Assembly (NCBI GenBank): GCA_026416775.1
Contig: JAOAEN010000041.1
Location: 1-8,506, forward strand
Source of the DNA: Dehalococcoidales bacterium
GTDB taxonomy: Bacteria > Chloroflexota > Dehalococcoidia > Dehalococcoidales > RBG-16-60-22
Direction: 5' to 3'
Length of the DNA stretch: 8,506 nucleotides
Part shown: positions 1 to 7,898 of the stretch, piece by piece
Layout of the letters: every line of letters begins with the position of its first letter
Numbering within the stretch: the first letter of the stretch is position 1
The notes under the pieces: model-generated
Database searches by the model: none
Seen by the model: only the letters and a program-made list of their open reading frames with translations
What the model was told of the DNA's origin: nothing
Program-made: the position numbers and the translations under genes

Positions 1-2
1 TA

Positions 3-31
3 TGGACAAAACAGTACCCGCATTTTATAAT
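3..31 (+). promoter_or_regulatory. Sigma70-type promoter of the five-gene operon
   Basis: The -35 box TGGACA (3-8) matches TTGACA at five of six bases. The -10 box TATAAT (26-31) is perfect, and the spacer is 17 nt. Transcription should begin near 37-39, giving a leader of about 95 nt before the ATG at 132. Nothing else in the window competes as a start site for the genes at 132-3273. This is judged by eye against the general bacterial consensus. Confidence 0.75.
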
Positions 32-34
32 CAT

Positions 35-107
35 ATGCGCCACCACCATCCCGGCTCTCCGGCGAGCGGGATGACGGCACTGCGGGCACCAGGGAGTGCG
101 GTGGCAT
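35..107 (+). promoter_or_regulatory. Candidate structured 5' leader (three-way junction)
   Basis: The predicted leader contains nested complementary segments. P1 pairs GCCACC (39-44) with GGTGGC (100-105), and A35-T36 can pair with A106-T107. P2 pairs CATCCCG (47-53) with CGGGATG (67-73), continues as CTC (55-57) with GAG (64-66) across one bulged G, and has a 6-nt loop. P3 pairs GCACT (77-81) with AGTGC (95-99) around a 13-nt loop. The Shine-Dalgarno sequence (120-125) lies outside the fold, 14 nt after P1. No T-tract follows any hairpin, so it does not look like an intrinsic terminator. I recognise no named riboswitch class. It could also be chance folding of GC-rich DNA. Confidence 0.4.
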
Positions 108-131
108 AGTTTTGTGGTTAGGAGGAAGACC

Positions 132-419
132 ATGCCGCTTTATGTCATGATGACCAATCTCACCGATGAAGGCAGGAGGACCGTCAAGACCAATCCGGAC
201 AGGATCAAAGAGGTCAACAAAGAGGTTGAGGCAATGGGGGTAAAGATCATTGCCCAGTACGTTACCCTCGGGCAGTACGACTTCATCAACATCCTTGAAG
301 CCCCCAATAACGAGACAATCGCCAAAGTCGCCACGGAACTCGGTTCACGCGGCACCATTCAGACGACCACCCTTGCCGCGCTCACGCTGGACGATTTCAT
401 CAAAACACTGAAAAAGTAG
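132..419 (+). CDS. GYD domain protein
   Basis: A 95-residue protein of the GYD family (PF08734), small alpha/beta proteins of the dimeric ferredoxin-like type with no settled biochemical role. The family signature is visible as G-Q-Y-D at residues 47-50, within a beta-strand pair (about 39-54). A helix (about 12-35) and a C-terminal region that ends in a helix flank this. The ATG at 132 is chosen because AGGAGG (120-125) sits 6 nt before it and the next residues (PLYVMMTNLT) form the usual first strand. An in-frame ATG at 96 would add 12 residues with no such ribosome site and would lie inside the leader fold. It is the first gene of the operon, 68 nt before the nuclease. There is no signal peptide or membrane segment, so it is cytoplasmic. 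The family call is firm; the function is unknown. Confidence 0.88.
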   Translation: MPLYVMMTNLTDEGRRTVKTNPDRIKEVNKEVEAMGVKIIAQYVTLGQYDFINILEAPNNETIAKVATELGSRGTIQTTTLAALTLDDFIKTLKK

Positions 420-456
420 GGCTTCTTCTTTCGTAACGGTTTACCCTGGTGCCCGG

Positions 457-468
457 CTGATATATCAG
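457..468. repeat. 12-bp perfect palindrome before the nuclease gene
   Basis: CTGATATATCAG is a perfect inverted repeat in the 68-nt gap between the GYD gene and the nuclease gene, ending 8 nt before that gene's Shine-Dalgarno sequence. It could be an operator half-site pair or a small RNA hairpin. No promoter box is evident beside it, so the role is open. Confidence 0.3.
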
Positions 469-476
469 GAACGGAT

Positions 477-490
477 GGAGGCCCGCCATT
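477..490 (+). promoter_or_regulatory. Ribosome site and ATT start of the nuclease
   Basis: GGAGG (477-481) is followed after 6 nt by ATT (488-490), in frame with the nuclease and directly before the conserved N-terminal motif. The frame is open from 461 but holds no ATG, GTG or TTG until 590. A five-codon ORF (475-492, MEARH) starts with the ATG that overlaps the GGAGG, and its TAG stop shares one base with the ATT. Reinitiation after that peptide is thus possible. Confidence 0.55.
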
Positions 491-1621
491 AGACCGCTGA
501 GCTTCAGCCAGATCTCGCTTTACCAGACATGTCCCCTCTGCTATAAGTTCCAGTATGTTGATAAGCTCAAGCCCAGGGAGAAGTCCTACTTGAGCTTCGG
601 CACCACCATCCATGCCTGCATTGAGTATTTCCTCAAAGCGCGCACCCCGCCTCCCCTAGAAAAGCTGCTGGACTACTACGAGAAGAACTGGCTTTCCGGG
701 GGTTACGCTTCGGCTGAAGAAGAGCAGGGCTACAAAGACTACGGGCGCCAGATCCTGCGCCAGTTCTGGGAAACACATTACCCGGGTTTCCATCCGCCGG
801 CGGCGGTGGAGAAGAGCTTTTATATTGACGTTGAGGGGGTTAAGGTGCAGGGCTTCTTTGATCGCGTTGACAAGCTCCCGAGCGGCGGGCTTGCCATCAC
901 CGATTACAAGACAAACCGCGAGCTCTTCACCACGGAATACCTGGCGAACAACCTCCAGCTCACGATTTACCAGATAGCCGCCGAAAAGACCTGGGGCCTG
1001 CCGGTGGAAAGGCTCACCCTTTACCACCTGGTGACAAACACCCCATGTAGCTGTCCCCCGCGCGGGCGCGAGCAGGTTGAAGCCGCCCAGCGACTTATCC
1101 TCGAGGTCGCCGAAAAAATCACCCGGGGGCATTTCCCGGCAGTGGAGAACGACACCTGCCCCTGCGACTTTACCGAGCACTGCCCCTACTACCGCCACCT
1201 GTACCTGACCGCCGGCGAGGTTCTGCCCAAAGAAAGCCCGGCAGTGGCGATCGGGGAGGTGGTGGAGTCCTATGTTAGCCTCCAGTCCCGGATAAAGGAG
1301 CTTGAGAAGCAACTTGAGGAGACCCGCCAGACTATCATAGAATACTGTGAGAAAGAGGGTATCAGCCGTATCTTCGGTACCCGTCACGAGGTCACCTACC
1401 ACCTCGTGAAAAGAACGGGGTTTGATGAAGAAGAGGTGCGGCGTATCCTTGAGCCGGCAGACCTGTGGGGGCGGGTGCTGGGATTTGATGAGTCCCTGGT
1501 AAAAAAGCTGCTTGCCGACGGGACCGTTCCCGGGCACATCCGCCGCCAGCTTGAAGCCGCCGAGCGCATCATTTCCAGCCATCCCTATCTTAGGGTGCGC
1601 CCGCGCACCGAGGAAGAGTAA
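488..1621 (+). CDS. RecB/AddB-like PD-(D/E)XK nuclease with probable Fe-S cluster
   Basis: A 377-residue protein of the PD-(D/E)XK superfamily (PF12705-like), expected to cut DNA using a metal ion. The N-terminus (SFSQISLYQTCPLCYKF, residues 5-21) is the typical CRISPR Cas4/AddB-type opening. Catalytic signatures follow: GTTIH (38-42), GFFDRVD with D125, ITDYKT with D139 and K141, and the QLTIYQ motif (157-162). Cysteines at 15/18 and at 224, 226 and 232 (C-P-C then C-P-Y) could bind a 4Fe-4S cluster, as in AddB. A charged, probably coiled helix lies at about 258-290. The C-terminal 100 residues are not recognised. No helicase domain is present and no AddA/RecB partner is nearby, so it may act alone. 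The start is taken as ATT at 488 because a TTG start at 590 (AGGGAG at 575-580) would delete the first cysteines. The phosphatase gene follows after 18 nt. Confidence 0.82.
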   Translation: MRPLSFSQISLYQTCPLCYKFQYVDKLKPREKSYLSFGTTIHACIEYFLKARTPPPLEKLLDYYEKNWLSGGYASAEEEQGYKDYGRQILRQFWETHYPGFHPPAAVEKSFYIDVEGVKVQGFFDRVDKLPSGGLAITDYKTNRELFTTEYLANNLQLTIYQIAAEKTWGLPVERLTLYHLVTNTPCSCPPRGREQVEAAQRLILEVAEKITRGHFPAVENDTCPCDFTEHCPYYRHLYLTAGEVLPKESPAVAIGEVVESYVSLQSRIKELEKQLEETRQTIIEYCEKEGISRIFGTRHEVTYHLVKRTGFDEEEVRRILEPADLWGRVLGFDESLVKKLLADGTVPGHIRRQLEAAERIISSHPYLRVRPRTEEE

Positions 1622-1639
1622 AGACCAGGGGAGAGCACG

Positions 1640-2272
1640 TTGGCAAGGCTATTACTCGTAAGACACGGCAACACGCAGCCCCGCTCGGGGGCACATTTCT
1701 GGGGCAGCACCGATATCCCGCTGGGGGACGAGGGCATCCACCAGGCGGGAAGGCTGCGCCAGCGTCTGGAAGGTGAAAAACTGGTGGCCATTTATTCCAG
1801 CCCCCTGCGGCGTGCCCGCTCCACGGCGGAAATCATCGCCTCCGCCCACGGGGTGGAAGTCACGCCCTGTACGGAGCTCAGCGAGTGCAATTTCGGCTTT
1901 GCCGAAGGGCTGACCTTCGCCGAGATCAGGCGGATCTACCCGGACCTCGCCGACAGGCTGGAAACTGACGCCACCGGGGCGAAGTTTCCCGGCGGCGAGA
2001 GCTTCGCCGACTTTAACCGGCGCATCCGGAAATTTCTTCCCCTCATTGAAAGGCACGGGCAGAAGGATACCGTGCTCGTCGTCGCCCATGCCGGGACCAT
2101 CCGCCTCATCATCTGCAATCTCCTCGGGCTCGGGATTGAACACTGGTATAAGATCCGCATTGACCTAGCTTCACTGAGCATCGTGGAGACCTATTCCCTG
2201 CAGGGCATCCTCAGCCTTCTTAACGATACATCCCACCTTGACCCAGCAGACACCGAACCCGGTGAAGAGTAA
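1640..2272 (+). CDS. Histidine phosphatase, CobC-like
   Basis: A 210-residue member of the histidine phosphatase (phosphoglycerate mutase) superfamily. The phosphate-accepting His is in R-H-G at 8-10. The supporting Arg is in SSPLRRARSTAE (R58), the acid is E82 in ELSECNFGFAEG, and the second His is H150 in VVAHAGTIR. The order and spacing match alpha-ribazole phosphatases (CobC), which remove phosphate in the last steps of cobalamin assembly; the stretch ECNFGFAEGLTFAEI is close to that subgroup. Other sugar- or nucleotide-phosphate substrates are equally possible, because this superfamily is poorly predictable and no other cobalamin gene is in view. The start is TTG at 1640, preceded by AGGGGAGA (1627-1634); the strand LLLVRHG begins at once, so no earlier start is needed. 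It lies in the operon, 18 nt from both neighbours. The last 15 residues are acidic and probably disordered. Confidence 0.85.
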   Translation: MARLLLVRHGNTQPRSGAHFWGSTDIPLGDEGIHQAGRLRQRLEGEKLVAIYSSPLRRARSTAEIIASAHGVEVTPCTELSECNFGFAEGLTFAEIRRIYPDLADRLETDATGAKFPGGESFADFNRRIRKFLPLIERHGQKDTVLVVAHAGTIRLIICNLLGLGIEHWYKIRIDLASLSIVETYSLQGILSLLNDTSHLDPADTEPGEE

Positions 2273-2290
2273 GCAGGAAGGAGAATAACG

Positions 2291-3022
2291 ATGAAGACAG
2301 AAACAGCAGGAACCGCCCCACAAAAGGTGAAACAGACGGTGCGGGCTTTTGCCTCATGGAGCGGGGGTAAGGACGGCTGCCTCGCCCTCTACCGCGCGCT
2401 GAAGTCCGGGCTACAGGTGAGCTACCTCCTCAACATGCTGAGCGAGGACGGGACACGCTCGGCAAGCCACGGGGTACCGGCATCGGTCATCGCCAGGCAG
2501 GCGGAAGCACTGGGCATCCCTATCGTCCAGCGGGCGGCCGGGCGCGGTAACTATGAGGAGGTCTTCATCCGGACGGTTACGGAGCTTAAGGCACACGGGG
2601 TAAACAGCGGCATCTTCGGCGATATTGACTTCAATGCCCACCGCGAGTGGATCGAGAACGTCTGCCGGAAGGCCGGGGTCACCCCCCATCTTCCACTGTG
2701 GGAAGAAAGCCACAGGAAGCTCATGGAAGAGCTCATTGACGCTGGCTTCGAACCCATCGTGGTGGCGGCAAAGACCAGCTTCTTCGGCAAAGAAACCGTC
2801 GGCAAGACCGTTGACCGCAGCTTCCTGAGCCAGCTTGAAGCGCGTGGTGATGTTACCCTCTGCGGGGAAGCCGGTGAATACCACACGCTGGTAATCGATG
2901 GCCCGATCTTCAGGAAGCGCCTCGAGGTCACCGAGGCCAGAGTGGTGACACGCAACGAGCACCACTTTCTGGAAATCGAAGGGGTAAGACTCTCCCCGAG
3001 TAAAAAAGCCAGGACAGCATGA
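2291..3022 (+). CDS. Dph6-type ATP pyrophosphatase (diphthine-ammonia ligase family)
   Basis: A 243-residue protein of the PP-loop ATP pyrophosphatase group related to Dph6 (PF01902; MJ0570-type). In eukaryotes Dph6 amidates diphthine on elongation factor 2 using ATP and ammonia. Bacteria lack diphthamide, so the bacterial substrate is unknown. The PP-loop S-G-G-K-D is at 24-28. Further family blocks are ASHGVP (58-63), GIFGDID (107-113), PLWEES (135-140) and the C-terminal GEAGEYHTLVIDGPIF (192-207), which marks this family rather than tRNA thiolases. The length is usual, with an N-terminal extension of about 15 residues. The start is ATG at 2291 with AGGAAGGAG (2275-2283) 7 nt upstream. The stop overlaps the next gene's start in an ATGA arrangement, which suggests coupled translation with the TIGR04076 protein. 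It is cytoplasmic. Confidence 0.88.
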   Translation: MKTETAGTAPQKVKQTVRAFASWSGGKDGCLALYRALKSGLQVSYLLNMLSEDGTRSASHGVPASVIARQAEALGIPIVQRAAGRGNYEEVFIRTVTELKAHGVNSGIFGDIDFNAHREWIENVCRKAGVTPHLPLWEESHRKLMEELIDAGFEPIVVAAKTSFFGKETVGKTVDRSFLSQLEARGDVTLCGEAGEYHTLVIDGPIFRKRLEVTEARVVTRNEHHFLEIEGVRLSPSKKARTA

Positions 3023-3273
3023 AGGTAATCGCCAGGGTCATCTCGCAGAAAGGGAGCTGTGAGGCCGGGCACAGGGTCGGCGATGAGTTCGTCATCAGCC
3101 CGGTGAAAACGCCACAGGGCCTGTGCCCCTGGGCACTTTATACCCTCTTTCCCTTCGCCGAGACACTTGAGTTCGGCGGCTCGTTTCCCTGGGAAAAGGA
3201 GCCCGGTAAAGCCCGCGTTGCCTGCCCCGACCCCGATAACCCCGTCGTCTTTGAGCTCAGGCGGGAAGACTAA
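3019..3273 (+). CDS. TIGR04076 family protein
   Basis: An 84-residue protein resembling the TIGR04076 family, short Cys-containing proteins of unknown function. Visible features are an opening strand (MKVIARVIS), C14 followed by GHRVGDEF, the G-L-C-P-W-A block with C36 and W38, and a closing A-C-P-D-P-D-N-P-V-V-F-E-L with C69. The spread of three cysteines could bind a metal or do redox chemistry, but this is inference. It starts at ATG 3019, inside the stop of the Dph6-type gene (4-nt overlap). It has little ribosome site of its own, so translation is probably coupled. It is the last gene of the operon. Its TAA stop overlaps the TAG of the convergent membrane-protein gene, leaving no room for a terminator between them. 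Confidence 0.75.
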   Translation: MKVIARVISQKGSCEAGHRVGDEFVISPVKTPQGLCPWALYTLFPFAETLEFGGSFPWEKEPGKARVACPDPDNPVVFELRRED

Positions 3274-3611
3274 AATGCAAGGAGCAGGAGCTCCTTGATG
3301 TTCCAGCCGAGCACCATCCCCAGGAGTATGATGGACGGCAGGAGGAACCGTCCCGGCACGATGATGCTGATGAGCGCCGGCACGACGAACTTGAAAGCGG
3401 CAAGACGGAAGACCATGCCCAGCGACTGCCGCACGATGGGGTTGAGCTCGGGGAAGCCGTAACGGGCGGCAACCAGGGTAAGGATGAGGTCCACCGCCTG
3501 GAGCGAGAGGAAAAGGACCCGCAGCAGCCTGTCCGTCCGGTCGCGCTTCTGGGCACAGAGGAGAAGATAGCCCCCCGCCGCATTCAGGTGCTGTCTCAAT
3601 GCCATCATCAT
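3270..3611 (-). CDS. Small membrane protein, DUF5658-like
   Basis: A 113-residue protein with three likely membrane helices at about 29-49, 64-85 and 88-108. A basic stretch (QKRDRTDR, 21-28) precedes the first helix, suggesting a cytoplasmic N-terminus by the positive-inside rule. The segment LQAVDLILTLVAARYG followed by ELNPIVR (38-61) matches the D-x-x-x-T-L ... G ... E-x-N-P pattern I associate with DUF5658. Function is unknown. Three ATG codons stand in a row at the start. The outermost (3611) is chosen because GGAGGG (plus-strand 3621-3626) lies 9 nt upstream, and the second or third ATG would need a longer spacing. It is convergent with the operon (4-nt overlap of stops) and divergent from ligA. 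No convincing promoter is seen upstream on this strand. Confidence 0.72.
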   Translation of the reverse strand: MMMALRQHLNAAGGYLLLCAQKRDRTDRLLRVLFLSLQAVDLILTLVAARYGFPELNPIVRQSLGMVFRLAAFKFVVPALISIIVPGRFLLPSIILLGMVLGWNIKELLLLAF

Positions 3612-3672
3612 GCAGACTAACCCTCCGGGGATCCACTCTTCCGCAAATCTAACCCATCTGCCAAAAACGCGT

Positions 3673-3722
3673 GATAAACAACACCCACCGGAAAATCAAC
3701 GGAAGATAAACAAACCCGCCGG
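3673..3722. repeat. Imperfect direct repeat, 32-bp period, upstream of ligA
   Basis: GATAAACAACACCCACCGG (3673-3691) and GATAAACAAACCCGCCGG (3705-3722) are near-identical direct copies starting 32 bp apart, about three helical turns. They lie between the divergent membrane-protein gene and the ligA promoter, with the second copy 24 bp before the -35 box. Paired regulator-binding sites are a fair guess. A small tandem duplication would look the same. Confidence 0.45.
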
Positions 3723-3746
3723 GTGTGCGCATAAGCCCTTAGAGTT

Positions 3747-6123
<2,377 letters not shown>

Positions 6124-6124
6124 A

Positions 6125-6745
6125 ATGCCTTCTGAAGTCAGCAACCCCAGAGGACCATCACGGCAGCTCAAGATCGTTGTCGGGCTGGGCAACCCCGGCT
6201 TTCTCTATGCCCGCAACCGCCATAACCTGGGGTTCATGTGCGTGAACTATCTCGCCAGGGAAAAACGTATCCCCTTTGACCGCAAGCAGGCACACGCCCG
6301 TACCGGTGCCGGCATTATAGCCGGCAGGCGCGTGATCCTGGCAAAGCCCCAGACCTTCATGAATGCAAGCGGCGAATCGGTGAGTGCACTTATGAAGAAA
6401 TTCAACCTCGGCCCCGAAGACCTCATCGTCATCCACGACGACCTCGACCTGCCGCTCGGTAAGATCCGCCTGCGCCTTGGCGGAAGCTCCGGCGGACACA
6501 AGGGGATTGAATCAATCATCATGCGGACGGGTAGCCCCGAGTTCTACCGCGTGCGTGTCGGTATCGGTCGCCCGCAGCTTTCCGAGAACGAAGATAAAGA
6601 AAACGCCATCGTAAGCTACGTCCTGAGCGATTTCACCCCCGAGGAAAAGAAAGTCATCGACGCTACCATCCCGCGCGTGGCGGAGGCGGTCACATGCCTC
6701 CTTGCCGAGGGGATCACGGCGGCGATGAACCGGTATAACAGGTAG
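6125..6745 (+). CDS. pth: Peptidyl-tRNA hydrolase
   Basis: A 206-residue bacterial peptidyl-tRNA hydrolase (PF01195), which frees tRNA from peptides dropped by stalled ribosomes. Family blocks are VGLGNPG (19-25); RHNLGF with catalytic His H33; KPQTFMNASG with substrate-binding N80; IHDDLDLPLGKIRLR with D105; and GGSSGGHKGIESI (119-131). K126 replaces the Asn seen at this place in the E. coli enzyme (GGHNG). The substitution is by a basic residue next to the tRNA path and need not abolish activity. The N-terminus carries about 13 extra residues before the first strand. No alternative start codon lies nearer, so ATG 6125 is kept. It begins 1 nt after the ligA stop with only a weak ribosome site, which points to coupled translation with ligA. 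The C-terminal neighbour is convergent. Confidence 0.96.
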   Translation: MPSEVSNPRGPSRQLKIVVGLGNPGFLYARNRHNLGFMCVNYLAREKRIPFDRKQAHARTGAGIIAGRRVILAKPQTFMNASGESVSALMKKFNLGPEDLIVIHDDLDLPLGKIRLRLGGSSGGHKGIESIIMRTGSPEFYRVRVGIGRPQLSENEDKENAIVSYVLSDFTPEEKKVIDATIPRVAEAVTCLLAEGITAAMNRYNR

Positions 6746-6754
6746 CCGCCCCGG

Positions 6755-6768
6755 CACCACCGCTGGTG
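6755..6768. terminator. Weak candidate hairpin between convergent genes
   Basis: CACCA (6755-6759) and TGGTG (6764-6768) can form a 5-bp stem with a 4-nt loop in the 44-nt gap between pth and the convergent lipoprotein gene. No T-tract follows on either strand, so it is at most a weak or factor-assisted terminator. Confidence 0.25.
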
Positions 6769-6789
6769 GCATCCGCCCGACCGCAAATC

Positions 6790-7359
6790 CTAGCGGACTT
6801 CAAAAGGAAACACCGCCACCAGCGTCTCCCCGACATAGACCCTGTACTCGTACTCACCGGGGCTGAGGTCTACCGGTTCCCAGCCGGCAAAGCCCCCGCT
6901 CATGGGCTGCGGCAGACCGCTCTCTCTAACGAGCTTGTCCACCGAAGTCTCATAGATGGCGGTACGTAGCCGGCATTCCCGGATGATCTCCCCGTAAAGG
7001 CAGATCTGATCCCCGGCGGCAAAGATGTGAACATTCCTTTCAAGCTGCTCAGGCGGGTTGGTGACCTCCGCAGGCATCCGCCCCAGCCCCAGCTCCTTGA
7101 AATACCTCTTGAAGGCGGCGCTATCAGGCTGCTCCGATGGCCCGGTAGCCGCCGCAGAAGATGCCGGTGAAGAAGACGATGCGGCAGGCGAAGATGGAGA
7201 AACAGGCGAGGGTGACGGGGCGGAAGCAGCCGGAGACGTGATCGGAGGCGGGGTCTGCGGAGAAGGCTTCGGGGAAGCGGGAGAAACGCTGGCGCGACAG
7301 GCGGTAAGCAGCGGCAGGCACAGGATAGGGACAAGCACGAACCACTTCAGTCTTTCCAT
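6790..7359 (-). CDS. Predicted lipoprotein with Pro/Ser/Ala-rich linker
   Basis: A 189-residue protein of unknown function. Residues 1-21 form a lipoprotein signal: MERLK, a hydrophobic core, then lipobox L-T-A-C with C21 as the lipidated residue. It should therefore be anchored on the outer face of the membrane. Residues 22 to about 78 are almost only Pro, Ser, Ala and Thr, a flexible spacer. Residues 79-189 make a folded domain of about 110 residues, ending in a beta-rich stretch (GEYEYRVYVGETLVAVFPFEV) like the last strands of an extracellular sandwich. One pair of Cys, C130 and C140, could form a disulphide. The start at 7359 is chosen for the signal peptide and for GAGGG (plus-strand 7367-7371) 7 nt upstream. 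An earlier in-frame ATG at 7458 would bury the signal behind 33 residues and run through the promoter. It has its own promoter and is convergent with pth. Confidence 0.75.
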   Translation of the reverse strand: MERLKWFVLVPILCLPLLTACRASVSPASPKPSPQTPPPITSPAASAPSPSPVSPSSPAASSSSPASSAAATGPSEQPDSAAFKRYFKELGLGRMPAEVTNPPEQLERNVHIFAAGDQICLYGEIIRECRLRTAIYETSVDKLVRESGLPQPMSGGFAGWEPVDLSPGEYEYRVYVGETLVAVFPFEVR

Positions 7360-7399
7360 TCTACAACCCTCATAATCCCGGGAGATACCGGGACGGTGT

Positions 7400-7408
7400 A
7401 TTATAGCA
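7400..7408 (-). promoter_or_regulatory. Extended -10 promoter of the lipoprotein gene
   Basis: On the minus strand this reads TGC-TATAAT, a perfect -10 box with the TG extension. No good -35 is present at 17 nt (TGGAGC, three matches), which an extended -10 can tolerate. The expected transcript starts about 33 nt before the ATG at 7359. Confidence 0.6.
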
Positions 7409-7459
7409 CAGTTTCCCACCGCGCTCCATTTCCTTGTCCGATTGCCCATGACCACCACC

Positions 7460-7858
7460 TTTATCCCCTCTTATCTCGGGGAGCCTGGCTGTATCCGGTC
7501 AGTCTCACATGCCCACCCTATTTCCCCTCTCACACGGGTTCATCTACGTGATTGATACATTCAGACATATGAGAGGGGGTTAATCAAAGGAGGGAGCGTA
7601 GCCCCCCTTTAACCTCCGGCACACGGGACTAGAGAAGCTTCGTCTCCTTCTTTTCTGCACCATGCCCCCTCAGGTATTGATGGCTCGGCCCGGGGAATAG
7701 CTTATATTAAGAAGGGCAAAGCCCCCGCTTTCTCCTCGCTGCCTTCCCAGCCAAAAGCAACCGTGAGACCCTCCGGAGTCTCCGGCTGGAGAAAGGGTAA
7801 AAGGGGTAGTAAACCCGGGGAGCTCAACAGCCCGAAGCAGAAACAAACAAGACCGTCT
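7460..7858. other. Non-coding stretch with several inverted repeats
   Basis: I see no supported gene here. Frames open on the minus strand in its right part are continuations of antisense to the LOG-like gene. Visible structure: CCCCTCTCA (7524-7532) with TGAGAGGGG (7570-7578), a 9-bp inverted repeat 37 nt apart; an A/T-framed hairpin, AAAGGAGGG (7587-7595) with CCCCCCTTT (7603-7611), one mismatch and a 7-nt loop; GAAGCTTC (7634-7641); and CCGGAG-T-CTCCGG (7773-7785), overlapped by GAGAC/GTCTC (7765-7769, 7778-7782). The word CCCCTCT also recurs at 7465-7471. The density of such pairs suggests a decayed small repeat or a structured RNA. No transposase or target duplication was found. Confidence 0.4.
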
Positions 7859-7888
7859 TTGCCCCCGCTCGTAGACTGATGCTATAAT
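7859..7888 (+). promoter_or_regulatory. Promoter of the LOG-like gene, near-leaderless
   Basis: TTGCCC (7859-7864) and TATAAT (7883-7888) are 18 nt apart, and TG precedes the -10 by one base (TGC-TATAAT). Transcription should begin at about 7894-7896, only 3-5 nt before the ATG at 7899. No Shine-Dalgarno sequence could fit in such a leader. Confidence 0.65.
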
Positions 7889-7898
7889 CACCAAGAGA

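Noticed and set aside
90..108. Possible T-box sequence (GGTGGCA) in the leader
   Set aside because: Only a short part of the T-box consensus matches, no specifier stem or antiterminator is seen, and the downstream gene is not amino-acid related.
409..440. Hairpin with T-rich end after the GYD gene as a terminator
   Set aside because: The stem is A/T-only with a mismatch (GAAAAAG / CTTCTTC) and too weak. The next gene is close and co-directional.
656..1582. Open frame of 308 codons on the minus strand
   Set aside because: Antisense shadow of the nuclease, with no recognisable motif or ribosome site.
2551..3636. Long open frame of 361 codons on the minus strand
   Set aside because: It lies antisense to the well-supported Dph6-type and TIGR04076 genes and is low-complexity Pro/Arg/Ala-rich. 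It reflects third-position GC in the real genes.
7110..7290. Repetitive-looking GC-rich segment as a DNA repeat
   Set aside because: It codes for the Pro/Ser/Ala linker of the lipoprotein. The apparent repetition comes from amino-acid bias.
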